64,000 bases of DNA from Heterodera schachtii. Lineage: Eukaryota > Nematoda > Chromadorea > Rhabditida > Heteroderidae. The notes below the pieces were generated by a model. That model was given only the letters and a program-made list of their open reading frames with translations. It was not told the origin of the DNA and searched no databases. The stretch is from positions 124,001 to 188,000 of the forward strand of contig SIJG01000149.1 of NCBI GenBank assembly GCA_023374025.1, read 5' to 3'. The position numbers and the translations under genes were made by a program. This document shows, in pieces, positions 25,501 to 32,479 of the stretch. Positions within the stretch are counted from its first letter, which is position 1. Every line of letters starts with the position of its first letter.

Positions 25501-27920
25501 GAGACATGGAAAACATCATGGACATGGTGGCGGCAGGCACAATTTTGGTGATGGACAACGATTCCAAGCCGGATTTGGAGATGAATATGGGGGAGGATTT
25601 CGAAAAGGAAAATCTCACGGATATGGATGCGCATTTGGAGAAGGGCACAATACAAGACAAGGACAACGACTCGAAGAGGGATTTGGAGATAACAGTTATT
25701 TAATGTTGAAACTAAATATAAATTCAAAGAATTGCTAATTCACAGGTGCCAACATTTCTTGGGTTGAATCAGAGGAAGTGTTTATTTGATGAACACAGAT
25801 GAGGTGGCACTCTCAGAAAAAGAAGAATCGAATTTGATCAATGGCATTGGAAAAGGCAAAAAAGGATTAAGAAAACAGTAAATCACGATGGAAAAAAAGT
25901 AAAAATATTGTAGAGATCAATTGAATGCATTGATTAAGGAGCATAATCAGTGGCATAAAGAAAACCTCCTGAATTTGGGCTTATAAAAAAATTTTGGGAT
26001 TAGCATTCGCGCTCCAAATAATTCCAAAAATGGATAGGAAATAATTTTTTATGAAAATTTATTTTTTATTTAAAAATGGGTAATTAGTGGCATAAAGAAA
26101 TTCTCCTGGATTTGGGCTTATAAAATTTTTTGGATTAGCGTTCACGCTCCAAATTTAACAAAAATTAATCGGGAATAATTTTTTAAAATTTATTTATTAT
26201 TTAAAAATGTGTTTAAATTAAATTTTATTTGGCCAAATGAAAATAGACATTCTTAAAAATAGAATTGGCTATTCTAAAAAATAGGTATATAAAATTTTGA
26301 CAAAAATTAACAGAATTTTCATTAAATTTTTCCATTAGACAAAACCAGAAATGCCAAAAGAAAGCAAATATATTTGCTTCGACAATTTATGTGTAATATT
26401 TTTTGATTCCATAAATTTTTATCGAATTAATTTACTAATTATTAAAAAATATTTAAAAAAAAAAGTTAGCAATTTTCACTACTTCTTACAATGTCTTGGC
26501 CTGCCAATGACGCGATGTGCAGTGCCGTGTTGCCCTTTTTTGTGCTTGCGTCCACAGTCGCGCCACGTCGCAGCAACTCGCGCACAACCTCTACAAATGG
26601 GGAAAAACAAATAATTTTTTGGGGGGAATAATATGGCTATGATTTGAGCATTGAGCTGAGCGGGACCAGGATTGGTACTGAAAAAATGTACAAATGAGTA
26701 CAAAGTCCCGGTTCTGACCGGGACCGGACTAGTCCCGGTTTTTCCCGGTTTTCCCAGCCAAAAAGCCCCGGTTTTTCAACCCGAAAAATCCCGGTCCCGC
26801 TTTTTGTCAAAATGCCCGGTCCCGCTCAGCTCTATTTGAGCATAATGGTGTCTTAATTTCTTTTCGGCAAATAGAGAAATATTTTCTGTGTTGTTCAAGA
26901 CAAAAAAAAAAAAATATTACTAAAAATTATTAAAAACTCCAACATAATTTTGCTCAAAATCACCCCCAAATTTTCGAAAATCACAGTGTCACCCGAATAA
27001 TCCAAAATGTGTCTAAAATAGCCTGAAATATTGCAGTTTGAAAAACCTCGATAAGTTTCATAAAAAGTGATCACTTAAGAGAAATTTGTGACTATCAAAA
27101 GCAATTAAAGCAAAATTTGGTTAAATATTTTAATTGATTTGAAAGTTGTACCCTTTCAGTCACGGGACAAAATCTTGCTGCCGCGAAATTTTTGTTGAGA
27201 CAATTTTAATAAAATTTTTTGTAAAAAATTTCTAGCTTTTTTGAAAAAATCAGTAATTCATTATTAAATTTCAAAAAAAAATAATTATTGTTTAATCTCA
27301 TATTTTTGTACCATTGTGCCCTTCTTTGGAGGCCAAATGGAGTGCATTGAGCCCATTTGAATTGCTCGTGTTGATGTCGATGCCGCCGCGCAGAAACTCG
27401 AGCACCTGGTCAATGTTGCCGGCACGCGCTGCGCGCAAAAATACGGCATTCTGATCATTGGCCTTTGTCGGCGCCTTAATTGGCAATTTACATTGAAAAT
27501 TAATGGGGGTCACAAGATAAACATTTATTTCAAAGCCCTCAAAAAATTTCAACAATCGGAATTCCTGGGGCTCAAAAAATCCGGCAATCGAAAATCCGAG
27601 CCCAAAATTTCGGATTAAGCGGCAATCGGCATGCCGACACATCCCTGATAATAGCTCTATCAAATTCTGTATTTCTTATTCTAATTTTTTATGGTTGGAA
27701 TTCTTACGAATTCAAACAGGCCCATAATAAGCTAATTAGTGCTCGACACAATGGGTCCCTAATGACTGCCTAATGACCACTGGCGGCACACCTTTTGTGT
27801 TGGCTGTTGCTGTTGTTCGTCTAATTGCTGCTGATCATCATTTTGTTCATGCTGTTGTTGGTCGTCCTGCTGCTGGTGTTGCTGTGTACTGGTTGATGTG
27901 CTTGGATCAACAACGGTCAT
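1335..27920 (-). CDS. unc-44: Ankyrin, UNC-44 type, 5' part, 17 exons (runs off left edge)
   Basis: Giant membrane-cytoskeleton adaptor. Ankyrins link integral membrane proteins to spectrin, and UNC-44 is the neuronal nematode ankyrin. I joined 17 exons from GT/AG borders. All phases match and give 804 codons without a stop. Residues 1-43 are Gln-rich; residues 52 onward are about 23 ankyrin repeats of about 33 residues (TPLHxAA, VxxLLxxGAxxN). Family members have 24 repeats followed by ZU5, UPA and death domains, so the last repeat and all later domains lie beyond position 1. Introns range from 110 bp to 13,899 bp and carry transposons and opposite-strand genes. An AG four bases before the ATG (exon edge 27,924) could be a cis- or spliced-leader acceptor. 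The orthology call rests on repeat order and family-specific exon sequence, not on a search. Confidence 0.93.
2265..2620. repeat. Degenerate tandem repeat in ankyrin intron
   Basis: Three to four imperfect units built on CTAATTACCCATTTTG, then TAATTAATGTGGG and a CCATTAGACAAATTAA tail. It lies in the intron between ankyrin exons 16 and 17. Confidence 0.6.
2724..2845 (-). CDS. unc-44: Ankyrin exon 16
   Basis: 122 nt, leaves two bases (GG). Includes [20 protein letters not shown] and [20 protein letters not shown]. Donor CCGG|GTGAGT. Confidence 0.92.
3440..3670 (-). CDS. unc-44: Ankyrin exon 15
   Basis: 231 nt, 77 codons, phase 0, the longest exon here. Includes [40 protein letters not shown] and [20 protein letters not shown]. 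Confidence 0.94.
3735..4200. repeat. Intronic minisatellite-like repeat
   Basis: Diverged units of about 110-150 bp, each with GACTCGTTTGCCGAGACTC, a CCATTC/CCCTTCCC box and TTTTCGACAAAAAA followed by AGGCGTT. They lie in the intron between ankyrin exons 14 and 15; a related CTCGAG motif recurs at 3,340-3,400. Confidence 0.55.
4233..4445 (-). CDS. unc-44: Ankyrin exon 14
   Basis: 213 nt, 71 codons, phase 0. Includes [36 protein letters not shown] and [15 protein letters not shown]. Donor CGG|GTGAGG. Confidence 0.93.
4744..4848 (-). CDS. unc-44: Ankyrin exon 13
   Basis: 105 nt, 35 codons, phase 0: [20 protein letters not shown] and [11 protein letters not shown]. Acceptor CACTTAG, donor AAAG|GTAAAA. 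Confidence 0.92.
5300..5380 (-). CDS. unc-44: Ankyrin exon 12
   Basis: 81 nt, 27 codons, phase 0: [20 protein letters not shown] and QTPLHIA. The donor GTTTGT is weak but keeps the frame. Confidence 0.9.
5491..5562 (-). CDS. unc-44: Ankyrin exon 11 (also copied at 57,018)
   Basis: 72 nt, 24 codons, phase 0: [20 protein letters not shown] plus four residues. A copy differing at one base sits inside another gene at 57,018-57,089. Confidence 0.93.
5965..6130 (-). CDS. unc-44: Ankyrin exon 10
   Basis: 166 nt, ends in phase 0. Includes [20 protein letters not shown] and [12 protein letters not shown]. Acceptor GCTTCAG, donor CAACAG|GTCCCC. Confidence 0.93.
6570..6716 (-). CDS. unc-44: Ankyrin exon 9
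   Basis: 147 nt, phase 2 at both ends. Encodes [20 protein letters not shown] and [20 protein letters not shown]. It restores the frame perfectly after the 13.9-kb intron, which confirms that the intron is one unit. Confidence 0.93.
7000..7005 (+). promoter_or_regulatory. ATGCCA (DOG-box-like) upstream of HTH copy A
   Basis: ATGCCA lies 93 bp before the ATG of copy A, in the conserved context ATCGATTTTTACATTA then ATGCCAACAAAATGAG. ATGCCA is the dorsal gland (DOG) box of Globodera rostochiensis effector promoters. Shared ancestry of the copies could by itself explain the conservation. Confidence 0.45.
7098..7923 (+). pseudogene. HTH-repeat secreted protein, copy A, frameshifted signal peptide
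   Basis: The ATG at 7,098 opens the usual signal peptide, but one T is missing near 7,133, so the frame hits TAA after 15 codons. An extra A near 7,192 (GACAGGATGGG instead of GACGGATGGG) returns to the family frame. From there the linker and HTH repeats 1-2 are open to a donor at 7,723, and exon 2 (7,775-7,923, third HTH repeat) is intact. The long ORF starting at 7,146 only arises in the shifted stretch. It is either a real pseudogene or two sequencing errors in homopolymers. It lies inside the 13.9-kb ankyrin intron on the opposite strand. Confidence 0.8.
8525..8555. repeat. GC hairpin repeat (copy 1)
   Basis: Diverged CCGGYGGTGCC...GGCGCCGG-type hairpin, with the usual neighbour TTTGTTAACAGATTTACG on one side and GGCGCGCTTTTTCCAAAAAA on the other. 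Confidence 0.6.
8925..9365. mobile_element. Fold-back repeat with GCGCAAATGTC arms
   Basis: Left part (8,936-8,990) and right part (9,274-9,352) contain reverse-complementary copies of GGCGCAAATGTCGCGGCGC. The right part holds three tandem CGGCGCAAATGTC units. No coding sequence. Confidence 0.5.
9380..10440. other. Intron segment with no gene recognised
   Basis: Less AT-rich than its surroundings, with C-rich runs and repeated TTAATTACC/CCCTCCCC motifs around 10,010-10,140. I compared it by eye with snRNA, rRNA and tRNA hallmarks and recognised none. Confidence 0.4.
10625..11459 (+). CDS. Secreted HTH-repeat protein, copy B (intact, 262 aa)
   Basis: Exons 10,625-11,255 and 11,302-11,459, phase 1 junction, intron 46 bp (GTAAAA...TTTAAG). 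Residues 1-19 form a signal peptide (hydrophobic FIIFLFIFV, cleavage near ES|GK). Then come [16 protein letters not shown] (19-34), an acidic Gln/Asn-rich linker with DQMGEE (35-97), and three Lys-rich HTH-like repeats: about 103-146 ([20 protein letters not shown]), 169-202 ([19 protein letters not shown]) and 220-257 on exon 2 ([19 protein letters not shown]). KKRK at 161-164 is a possible nuclear signal. Inference: a secreted protein that could bind DNA in host nuclei. The upstream ATGCCA is mutated to ACGTCA here. I do not recognise a named family. It lies in an ankyrin intron, on the opposite strand. Confidence 0.85.
11460..11960. repeat. Downstream half of segmental duplication B/C (first copy)
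   Basis: From exon 2 of copy B to about 11,940 the DNA is almost identical to the DNA following copy C (13,942-14,425), including TTTGGAGGGCTTCTAAAACT and TCTCGGTTCTCGACTCGAG. B and C therefore arose by duplication of a unit that includes the 3' flank. Confidence 0.85.
11721..11744. repeat. GC hairpin repeat (copy 2)
   Basis: TGGCGGCGCCTACCGGCACC then GCCA: near-palindromic, in the downstream block shared by copies B and C. Confidence 0.65.
12147..12176. repeat. GC hairpin repeat (copy 3)
   Basis: CCGGCGGCGCCTATCGTCGG arm with a degenerate partner. The flanks TCTGTTAACAAATGCATC and AAGCGCGCCGCAAAAT match copy 7 at 16,894 over about 300 bp. Confidence 0.65.
12484..12736. mobile_element. hAT-like MITE with perfect TIRs and 8-bp target duplication
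   Basis: Perfect 23-bp inverted ends beginning CATACATGTACAAGGGGTGC. The direct repeat CCTAAGAA flanks it at 12,476-12,483 and 12,737-12,744. The interior is G-run and C-run rich (TACGACGCACGTGGGG). An 8-bp duplication fits hAT- or P-type transposition. A second copy is at 20,041. No transposase is encoded. Confidence 0.85.
13071..13076 (+). promoter_or_regulatory. ATGCCA upstream of HTH copy C
   Basis: ATGCCA 70 bp before the start codon, within TTTTTACGTTAATGCCAACA. Matches the Globodera DOG-box core. Confidence 0.5.
13146..13941 (+). CDS. Secreted HTH-repeat protein, copy C (intact, 249 aa)
   Basis: Exons 13,146-13,737 and 13,784-13,941, phase 1 junction, open throughout. Signal peptide [19 protein letters not shown], then the conserved block ending FDEIFGDGW, an acidic linker ([13 protein letters not shown], then [15 protein letters not shown]), HTH repeats 1 and 2 ([40 protein letters not shown]), and exon 2 with repeat 3 almost identical to copy B. 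The linker is shorter than in copies B and D, so length variation sits in the acidic part. ATGCCA lies 70 bp upstream. Family-level function is inference, as for copy B. Confidence 0.86.
13942..14430. repeat. Downstream half of segmental duplication B/C (second copy)
   Basis: Near-identical to 11,460-11,940, including the GC hairpin at 14,204-14,227 (copy 4). The similarity ends at CCCGACCCCGTATT. Confidence 0.85.
14570..14700. repeat. GCGCCAAA tandem motif
   Basis: About eight irregular units of GCGCCAAAA or CGAGCAAAAA between 14,589 and 14,690. They resemble the GCGCAAA-rich arms at 8,925-9,365. Confidence 0.5.
14700..16760. other. Intron segment, repeats only
   Basis: Contains hairpin copies 5 (15,428-15,455) and 6 (16,138-16,163), G- and C-runs (15,298-15,312; 15,961-15,975) and GAGACCGGGAAGCGAAAA-type repeats. 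I see no coding sequence. Confidence 0.5.
16894..16923. repeat. GC hairpin repeat (copy 7)
   Basis: CCGGCGGCGCCTATCGTCGG arm plus CACCGCCG. It is embedded in about 380 bp (16,672-17,070) nearly identical to 11,945-12,320, which defines a longer dispersed repeat unit around the hairpin. Confidence 0.7.
17141..17814. mobile_element. Fold-back element with nested GC-rich palindrome
   Basis: Left arm 17,141-17,281 and right arm 17,673-17,814 are inverted copies of about 141 bp (CTTGACTTATACGGTG on the outside, ACCGGTTTTTGAACCG on the inside). Between them, 17,413-17,568 is a second, GC-rich imperfect palindrome centred on GGGGGCCCGAAGGGCCCCCG. The GC core recurs inverted at 35,880-36,035. Non-autonomous; superfamily unclear. 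Confidence 0.8.
18007..18012 (+). promoter_or_regulatory. ATGCCA upstream of HTH copy D
   Basis: ATGCCA 68 bp before the start codon. The upstream 170 bp match copy C closely (GCCTATTTATTATTCAT, then TCGATTTTTACGTTAATGCC). Confidence 0.5.
18080..18922 (+). CDS. Secreted HTH-repeat protein, copy D (intact, 266 aa)
   Basis: Exons 18,080-18,719 and 18,762-18,922, phase 1, intron 42 bp (GTAAGA...TTAAG). Signal peptide [19 protein letters not shown], then [14 protein letters not shown], and an acidic linker with [15 protein letters not shown] and an extra [17 protein letters not shown] insert shared with copy I. HTH repeats: [40 protein letters not shown], and on exon 2 [20 protein letters not shown]. 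Exon 2 belongs to a different subtype from copies B and C, so exons 1 and 2 do not share one simple tree. Possible nuclear signal KKRK. Last family copy in the 13.9-kb ankyrin intron. Confidence 0.86.
18960..20040. other. Intron segment with hairpin repeat copy 8
   Basis: AT-rich with poly-A runs. Hairpin copy 8 (perfect CCGGCGGCGCC-TATC-GGCACCGCCGG form) is at 19,180-19,205. No gene seen. Confidence 0.5.
20041..20477. mobile_element. Second copy of the CATACATGTACAAGGGG MITE, with nested hairpin repeat
   Basis: Same inverted ends as 12,484-12,736, 437 bp long. It carries inside it a GC hairpin (20,285-20,310, copy 9) with its usual flanks. Flanking T-runs (20,033-20,040) and GTTTTTTT (20,478-20,485) differ by one base and may be the target duplication. 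Confidence 0.75.
20616..20733 (-). CDS. unc-44: Ankyrin exon 8
   Basis: 118 nt, leaves two bases (AG of an Arg codon). Encodes [20 protein letters not shown] and [18 protein letters not shown]. The next exon is 13.9 kb away. Confidence 0.93.
21128..21269 (-). CDS. unc-44: Ankyrin exon 7
   Basis: 142 nt, leaves one base. Encodes [20 protein letters not shown] and [12 protein letters not shown]. Acceptor TTGTCAG, donor AGCG|GTAAAT. Confidence 0.93.
21504..21631. mobile_element. Short mariner-like MITE in ankyrin intron
   Basis: 128 bp, ends GCCGTATTTTCTCTAATTAT and ATAATTAGAGAAAATACGG. The interior has TTCAACCTCCTCAGAAAGGG, as in the composite copy at 437-1,132. Lies between ankyrin exons 6 and 7. 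Confidence 0.7.
21771..21836 (-). CDS. unc-44: Ankyrin exon 6
   Basis: 66 nt, 22 codons, phase 0: [20 protein letters not shown] and two more residues. Too short to appear as a free-standing ORF; found by homology and splice phase. Confidence 0.9.
21840..22440. other. Ankyrin intron, nothing recognised
   Basis: Very AT-rich sequence between exons 5 and 6. No repeat or gene seen. Confidence 0.5.
22448..22660 (-). CDS. unc-44: Ankyrin exon 5
   Basis: 213 nt, 71 codons, phase 0. Includes [32 protein letters not shown] and SGFTPLHIA. High GC compared with the flanking introns. Confidence 0.94.
23086..23235 (-). CDS. unc-44: Ankyrin exon 4
   Basis: 150 nt, 50 codons, phase 0. Includes [20 protein letters not shown] and [17 protein letters not shown], typical of ankyrin repeats 3-4. 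Donor GAG|GTGGGC. Confidence 0.93.
23695..25738 (+). CDS. Secreted Gly/His-rich tandem-repeat protein (664 aa)
   Basis: Exon 1 23,695-24,008, intron 24,009-24,057 (GTAAAT...TTTTTAG), exon 2 24,058-25,738. The junction AG|A makes an Arg codon and fixes the frame. Residues 1-19 are a signal peptide ([19 protein letters not shown]). An acidic Ser/Gln/Asn region with a Ser run and [18 protein letters not shown] follows. Exon 2 encodes 15 units of 32-36 residues on the pattern [29 protein letters not shown], with two subtypes ([10 protein letters not shown] and [11 protein letters not shown]), and a short tail ending in Cys. The array is Met-poor, so it is easily missed by ORF finders. A TATA-like ATATAAATA lies at 23,587. 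It sits in an ankyrin intron on the opposite strand. I do not recognise the family. A secreted, extracellular role is inferred from the signal peptide. Confidence 0.8.
24170..25678 (+). repeat. Fifteen-unit tandem array with six-unit higher-order repeat
   Basis: Units of 96-108 bp. Units 2-7 (24,269-24,865, 597 bp) and units 8-13 (24,866-25,468, 603 bp) match unit by unit in subtype order, so a six-unit block was duplicated. The 6-bp difference is a deletion in unit 2. Confidence 0.85.
25740..26460. other. 3' flank of the Gly/His gene and rest of ankyrin intron
   Basis: Contains a local tandem duplication: AGTGGCATAAAGAAA, then CTCCTGAATTTGGGCTTATA, at 25,950-26,040 and again at 26,090-26,170. 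No further gene seen. Confidence 0.45.
26490..26590 (-). CDS. unc-44: Ankyrin exon 3
   Basis: 101 nt. Completes a Glu codon with exon 2, then [16 protein letters not shown] and [13 protein letters not shown]. Acceptor TTTGTAG, donor ATT|GTAAGA. It is followed by a 3.25-kb intron holding the Gly/His-rich gene on the other strand. Confidence 0.92.
26651..26834. mobile_element. hAT-like MITE, 184 bp, in ankyrin intron
   Basis: The right end reads, in reverse complement, TAGAGCTGAGCGGGACC; the left end matches with one difference. TTTGAGCA flanks both sides (26,643-26,650 and 26,835-26,842), an exact 8-bp target duplication. The interior is CCCGGTTTTTCCCGG-rich. Confidence 0.85.
27312..27474 (-). 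CDS. unc-44: Ankyrin exon 2: first ankyrin repeat
   Basis: 163 nt, leaves one base. Encodes the characteristic ankyrin opening, including [20 protein letters not shown] and [13 protein letters not shown]. Acceptor TTAAG, donor AATG|GTACAA. Confidence 0.92.
27792..27920 (-). CDS. unc-44: Ankyrin exon 1: start codon and Gln-rich N-terminus
   Basis: 129 nt, 43 codons, phase 0. Begins [12 protein letters not shown] and continues as a Gln/Asp/His-rich stretch. The donor is AAAAG|GTGTGC. No ankyrin repeat is encoded here. Confidence 0.85.
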
Positions 27921-27924
27921 TCTG

Positions 27925-30900
27925 CTGACACTTCGAATTTTTTGTTTCTTTGTGTGTGATCAAATCGACGATGGACGGACGATTAATCGTCACAAATTAA
28001 TTTGATTAATTTGTTCCGCTTCAATTTCAGAGCAATTATCTTTTTTAGGGGAAAAGGCATAAAAATTGCATTAAATTAACAAAAATAAATAAGAGGAATT
28101 CGAAAATGGAAATTATTTAAATAATTTATAAATAAGGGGCAATATAAAAATTTAAAAGATTTTCCATTCTTATCATTTTTTAAGACAGCCGAGGAGTCTT
28201 TCTGATAAAAAGCTCTAATCCCCGTTACACCTCTAAAAAGATTGTTTCATTTTTAATTTTTAAAATTATATTTTTAGTGGGAAACAAATTATTAAAAAAC
28301 TTTTAAATTTAATTTTGCGAAATTGATAAAATAAGGTAATTAATGTTATTGGGGTGAGGTGCATTTAATAAGTTTTTGTTTACAATTTTAATAACCATTA
28401 AACTATTTTAAATAAAATGTTTTTAAATGCCAATTATTCTTTACAATTGCTTTTTGCGACAAAAAATAACCGCTGAAAATTTTCTCGTCGGAATAATAGA
28501 AAATGGAGGAAAATGTATGTGCAAACATTTGTCATCATCAAGCTGGAGCTTTTAGGAAAAACCATCAACATTGAAAATGAATAAATCAATAAACAATAAA
28601 AAAAATTGTTTAAATAAATTGTAAAGCCAAAAAAAATTAAATTAAATTATTTATATTCAAATAAAAAATGAAAAAAAATTATTATTAAATTATCAAAGCG
28701 GATTCGAAATAATAAATATTAAGAATAATTGTAAAGCCTTAAATAGTTTAAAATAATTATTTAAATTTGCACGTAAAAAATAAAAAAATTAAAAAAAAAT
28801 TATTATTAAATTTCAAAGAATATTAGAATTAATAATATTAAGAAAATTTAGGATAAAGAACTTAATAAAATTAATTAAGATAACTATAAAAAATATTTTG
28901 ATGAATAATTAGTTATTTAATTAAACTAATTAAACTTTAAAAATCATAATAAAATTCAATTGGTTGACTCACAGAAATAAAATTTCATCATTTTTCTCCT
29001 CAGCCCAAAAGAATGATGGAATTCGATAATGCAAAAATTTTTATGAACAAAATAACGGATTGATTCTTGTGGAATGGAGTGGTGTGGTTATAATTATTAT
29101 TTTTAAACTGTTAATTTTGAGATTATCAAATTAAAGAAAAAAAATAAATAAAATTATTACAGCTTTTTAAAAGGTTAGCAAATTGAAATTAAAATAAATA
29201 AGAGAATTGGAAGCAAATTATTTTTAAAGGTATCTCTGAAGTAAAATTAGTTACAAAACTTTAATATTTTCGGATTAAAAAAAATTTTAATAAAAAATAG
29301 TTTCATTTTTTTTTTTTGCTAAAAAATTAATAAAAAATGTAAGTTAAAACCTTTTATGTCGCCAATTAAACACAAAAAAAAAATTGAAAATAAGCTTAAG
29401 AATTTCCGCAATTTGATGTTTTTTATGAAAAGAATCACAGCGAAAAACCACATTTTTCAAAACCAAAATCAGAATTTTTTAGAAAATGTAAAATATAAAA
29501 TTCTAAATTTGATCAAGAAAAAAAAAAAATTAAATCTAAGGGATGGATAATTTTTCAAAAAAAAAAATTGCACATTATTAGGGGTTTATTTTTGAATATT
29601 TAAAAGGCTCATCTTTAGTGGTGCAATTTTGAGGAGAAATTTTATAAAAAATGCCAAATTATGTAAGTTAATGATAAGAATTGAACAGAAAAATCCCGAT
29701 TTAAAGGAAAGTAAGCATGAAAAAGTTGGTCTTAAGAAATCTCAAATCAAGCTCGAAATGCGTTTTACTTAAAAAAATTCCTTATTTGGGTACAATTTGT
29801 GAAAAAAAACTATAAATCCAATTTTAGGGTCATTCCGGACTGACCCCGTTCCAAAAATTCCAAGTAGTAGTTAACCCCACGGTTATCGTCAAACAAATTG
29901 TGTTTTAAATTTAGAAATAAAAATTGTATTTCAATTATGCTATGGGGAGCAATGAGTGAAAGAAAAGCAACAAAAATTCTGTGTTCTCTCCTCAATCCTT
30001 TCGTTTCTTTTCCTCTCTCTCTCTCAATTGTGTGTTATATCTTCATCACTAGCACAAATTTCCATAAATTTGTTTTATTTCGGAAAAAAATTTTTTTCTC
30101 AGAATAAAATATCGAAAGAAAATAAAGAGAAAATTGAAAAATTTCTATATTAATTTTTTAACAGAAAATAAGATTTTCTAAGGTCGGGCTCATCTTTGAA
30201 AAAAATTTAACAAATTTTTAAATTTTTCACTAATTAATAGCCAAATTCGCATAAAAATATCATAAAAATTCAAATTTAAATTAATTAAAATTCTTTTAAA
30301 AAGAATTTGATCGGAAAAGTAACATGGAACAAGAAAATGTTAACCCATTTACCGGGTAGTGCAATTAGGGCCAAATTCTCTTTAGCTAATGTGACCGTCC
30401 AAAGAAAACAAATGAATTTGTGTGTTCAGCCAGAAACATTTTTCGGGAAAGGCGGCCCCATTTGTTGATTAATTAATTCCATTTAAGAAAAGATAAAAAA
30501 TAAATTGGGAAAGTTTTTTTGAAAATGAATAAAGAATAAAAAGGAATATAAATTAAAATATTAAAAAATATTGATAATAAAAATTGAAATCAAAAAAAAA
30601 AATGAAAATAAAGAAAAAACTGTAAAATAAAAGAGTAATAAAATAATGTACTTGGATGTCATGGGGGGCCAAGGGCGTCCTTGAAAAAAGAGTCCCAAAT
30701 TGGCACAGAATTGCGAAACTTTATTTGAATCATCCTTCCTTATATGGATTAATACACATTTATAACGGGAAAAAAAACGACTAAAAGTCCTTGGATCTCA
30801 CAAATATCCCTATATAATAAACTAATTGTTGTTAGATTTAATTATTTGCCGCATTTGCTTGAACATAATTGAAGTTTAATTATTAAAAAAAATTATTCGT

Positions 30901-30954
30901 TTAAAAAAAAAAAAGAAAAAAAAGCAATCGAACGCCGTTCTATTTTTTGTTTGG
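27925..30954. other. Gene-poor upstream region of the ankyrin gene
   Basis: About 3 kb of very AT-rich DNA with no supported ORF. It should contain the ankyrin promoter and upstream non-coding exons. At 27,967-27,990 there is a GACGATTAATCGTC palindrome. I see no clear TATA box. Confidence 0.5.
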
Positions 30955-32053
30955 CTGATGATCGGTGCAGCAACAGCAGCAGCATAAATACATAAATCCT
31001 TCTATTGAAAACGATGTGTGCTTATCGATTTTGGCTTACGAAAGAAGTCGCCGAGAAAAAATTTTTCGAACATTTTACTGCCTCCTTAACCACGGTTAAC
31101 TTGCGTTAACCGTGGTTTATTTCCAACCGGTATGCTCATCTAACCGTGGTTTAATCTTTCTTAAGGAATCTTAACCACAACTCGAGTTGTGGTTAACGTA
31201 AATTTATTTAGTAATTTAAATTGTAAATTAAATAAATAATTTTTTTCTAAGGTAATTTTACATGCAGAAAAAGAATCTGACTTTTATTTTTGTCTATGAT
31301 ATAAATTATTGAAGAATTAGTGTTATTTCATTAAAAAATGTGCACAATCCCAAATCAATAAAATAGCTTTTTAAAAAGGTGACAAAATTGCCGCTGTTTG
31401 TAACATGTTGCATAACAACGTAGTTGTTTGTAAAGCACTATTACCAAGAAATTTTGGCTCCATTGCAGTTCACACGGCCATAAAAAAAATAATTTAACAA
31501 TTTTAATGCAGCAAACTTTTTCTTGAAGCATCCAAATTAAACATTCTTGGTATCATTGTATAGCCTCAACAGTCCTCTATTAATCTGCAAAATTTTAATA
31601 AATTTTGCTGTGCTTCAAAAAAGTTATGGCCAAAAACTTTTGAAAACCAATTCTCGATTGTATAGTTTTTCGTTGTTTTTTAATAAAATCTATGCTAATA
31701 TTGACAATTTAAACAGAAAATAATTATTATAATATTTTAATTATATATTTTTTATTATTAATTATTTTTCAATTTCAAGATAAAATTCCTTAACCACGGT
31801 TGAGTTAACCATGGTTTACTTAACCACGGTTAAAGACGAGCATACCGGTTAAGGTCGGTCGTTAACCACGGTTAACGGAACCGTGGTTAACGCGTTAACC
31901 GTGGTTTACTAAACCACGAGACGAGCATAAGGCCCCTGATGATCGGTGCAGCAGCAACAGCAGCAGAAATACATAAATCCTTCTATTGAAAACGATGTGT
32001 GCTTATCGATTTTGGCTTACGAAAGAAGTCGCCGAGAAAGAATTTTTCGAACA
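30955..32053. mobile_element. 863-bp insert between 118-bp direct repeats
   Basis: The 118-bp sequence beginning CTGATGATCGGTGCAGCA and ending TTTTTCGAACA occurs at 30,955-31,072 and 31,936-32,053, at equal length. The insert 31,073-31,935 carries about a dozen copies of AACCACGGTTAA or its halves, clustered at both ends (31,083-31,200 and 31,790-31,920). No ORF. It could be a non-autonomous element with a very long target duplication, or a duplicated segment later invaded. Confidence 0.65.
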
Positions 32054-32479
32054 ATAAAATATTTAGAAAATGGGATAATTATTATTTAAATTTAAAAATA
32101 TAAAAACCGTTTAAATTATATCAATTATTCGAAGCATTTTAAAAAATATTTAAATTAAAAAGAGAATGAAAAAAGAAGAAATGACCAGAAGCAATTAATA
32201 ATTTAATTAGAAAATTATATTAAAAAAAATCTAATTAAATTATCTTAAGAAAATATTTAATGACAAATTCTTTAAATAAAAATTCTAAAAAACCGAAATA
32301 CGATAACTTAAAAATTTCACTTTCAAAAAATGTAAGAAACATTGATCCATTAGAGAGGGGAAAGCTTTTCTATTTTTAAGCCTTTTACATTGTGCGCAAA
32401 ATCAAACAAACAAAAAAAGGAAAATGGAAAATGAATTTTGTGCGATTTTGTGTCATCATCCACTTCCCCCCCCCCCCCC

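Noticed and set aside
24045..25703. 552-codon plus-strand ORF and 666-codon minus-strand ORF over the repeat array
   Set aside because: They are by-products of a stop-free repeat. Splicing from the signal-peptide exon enters a different, Gly/His-rich frame.
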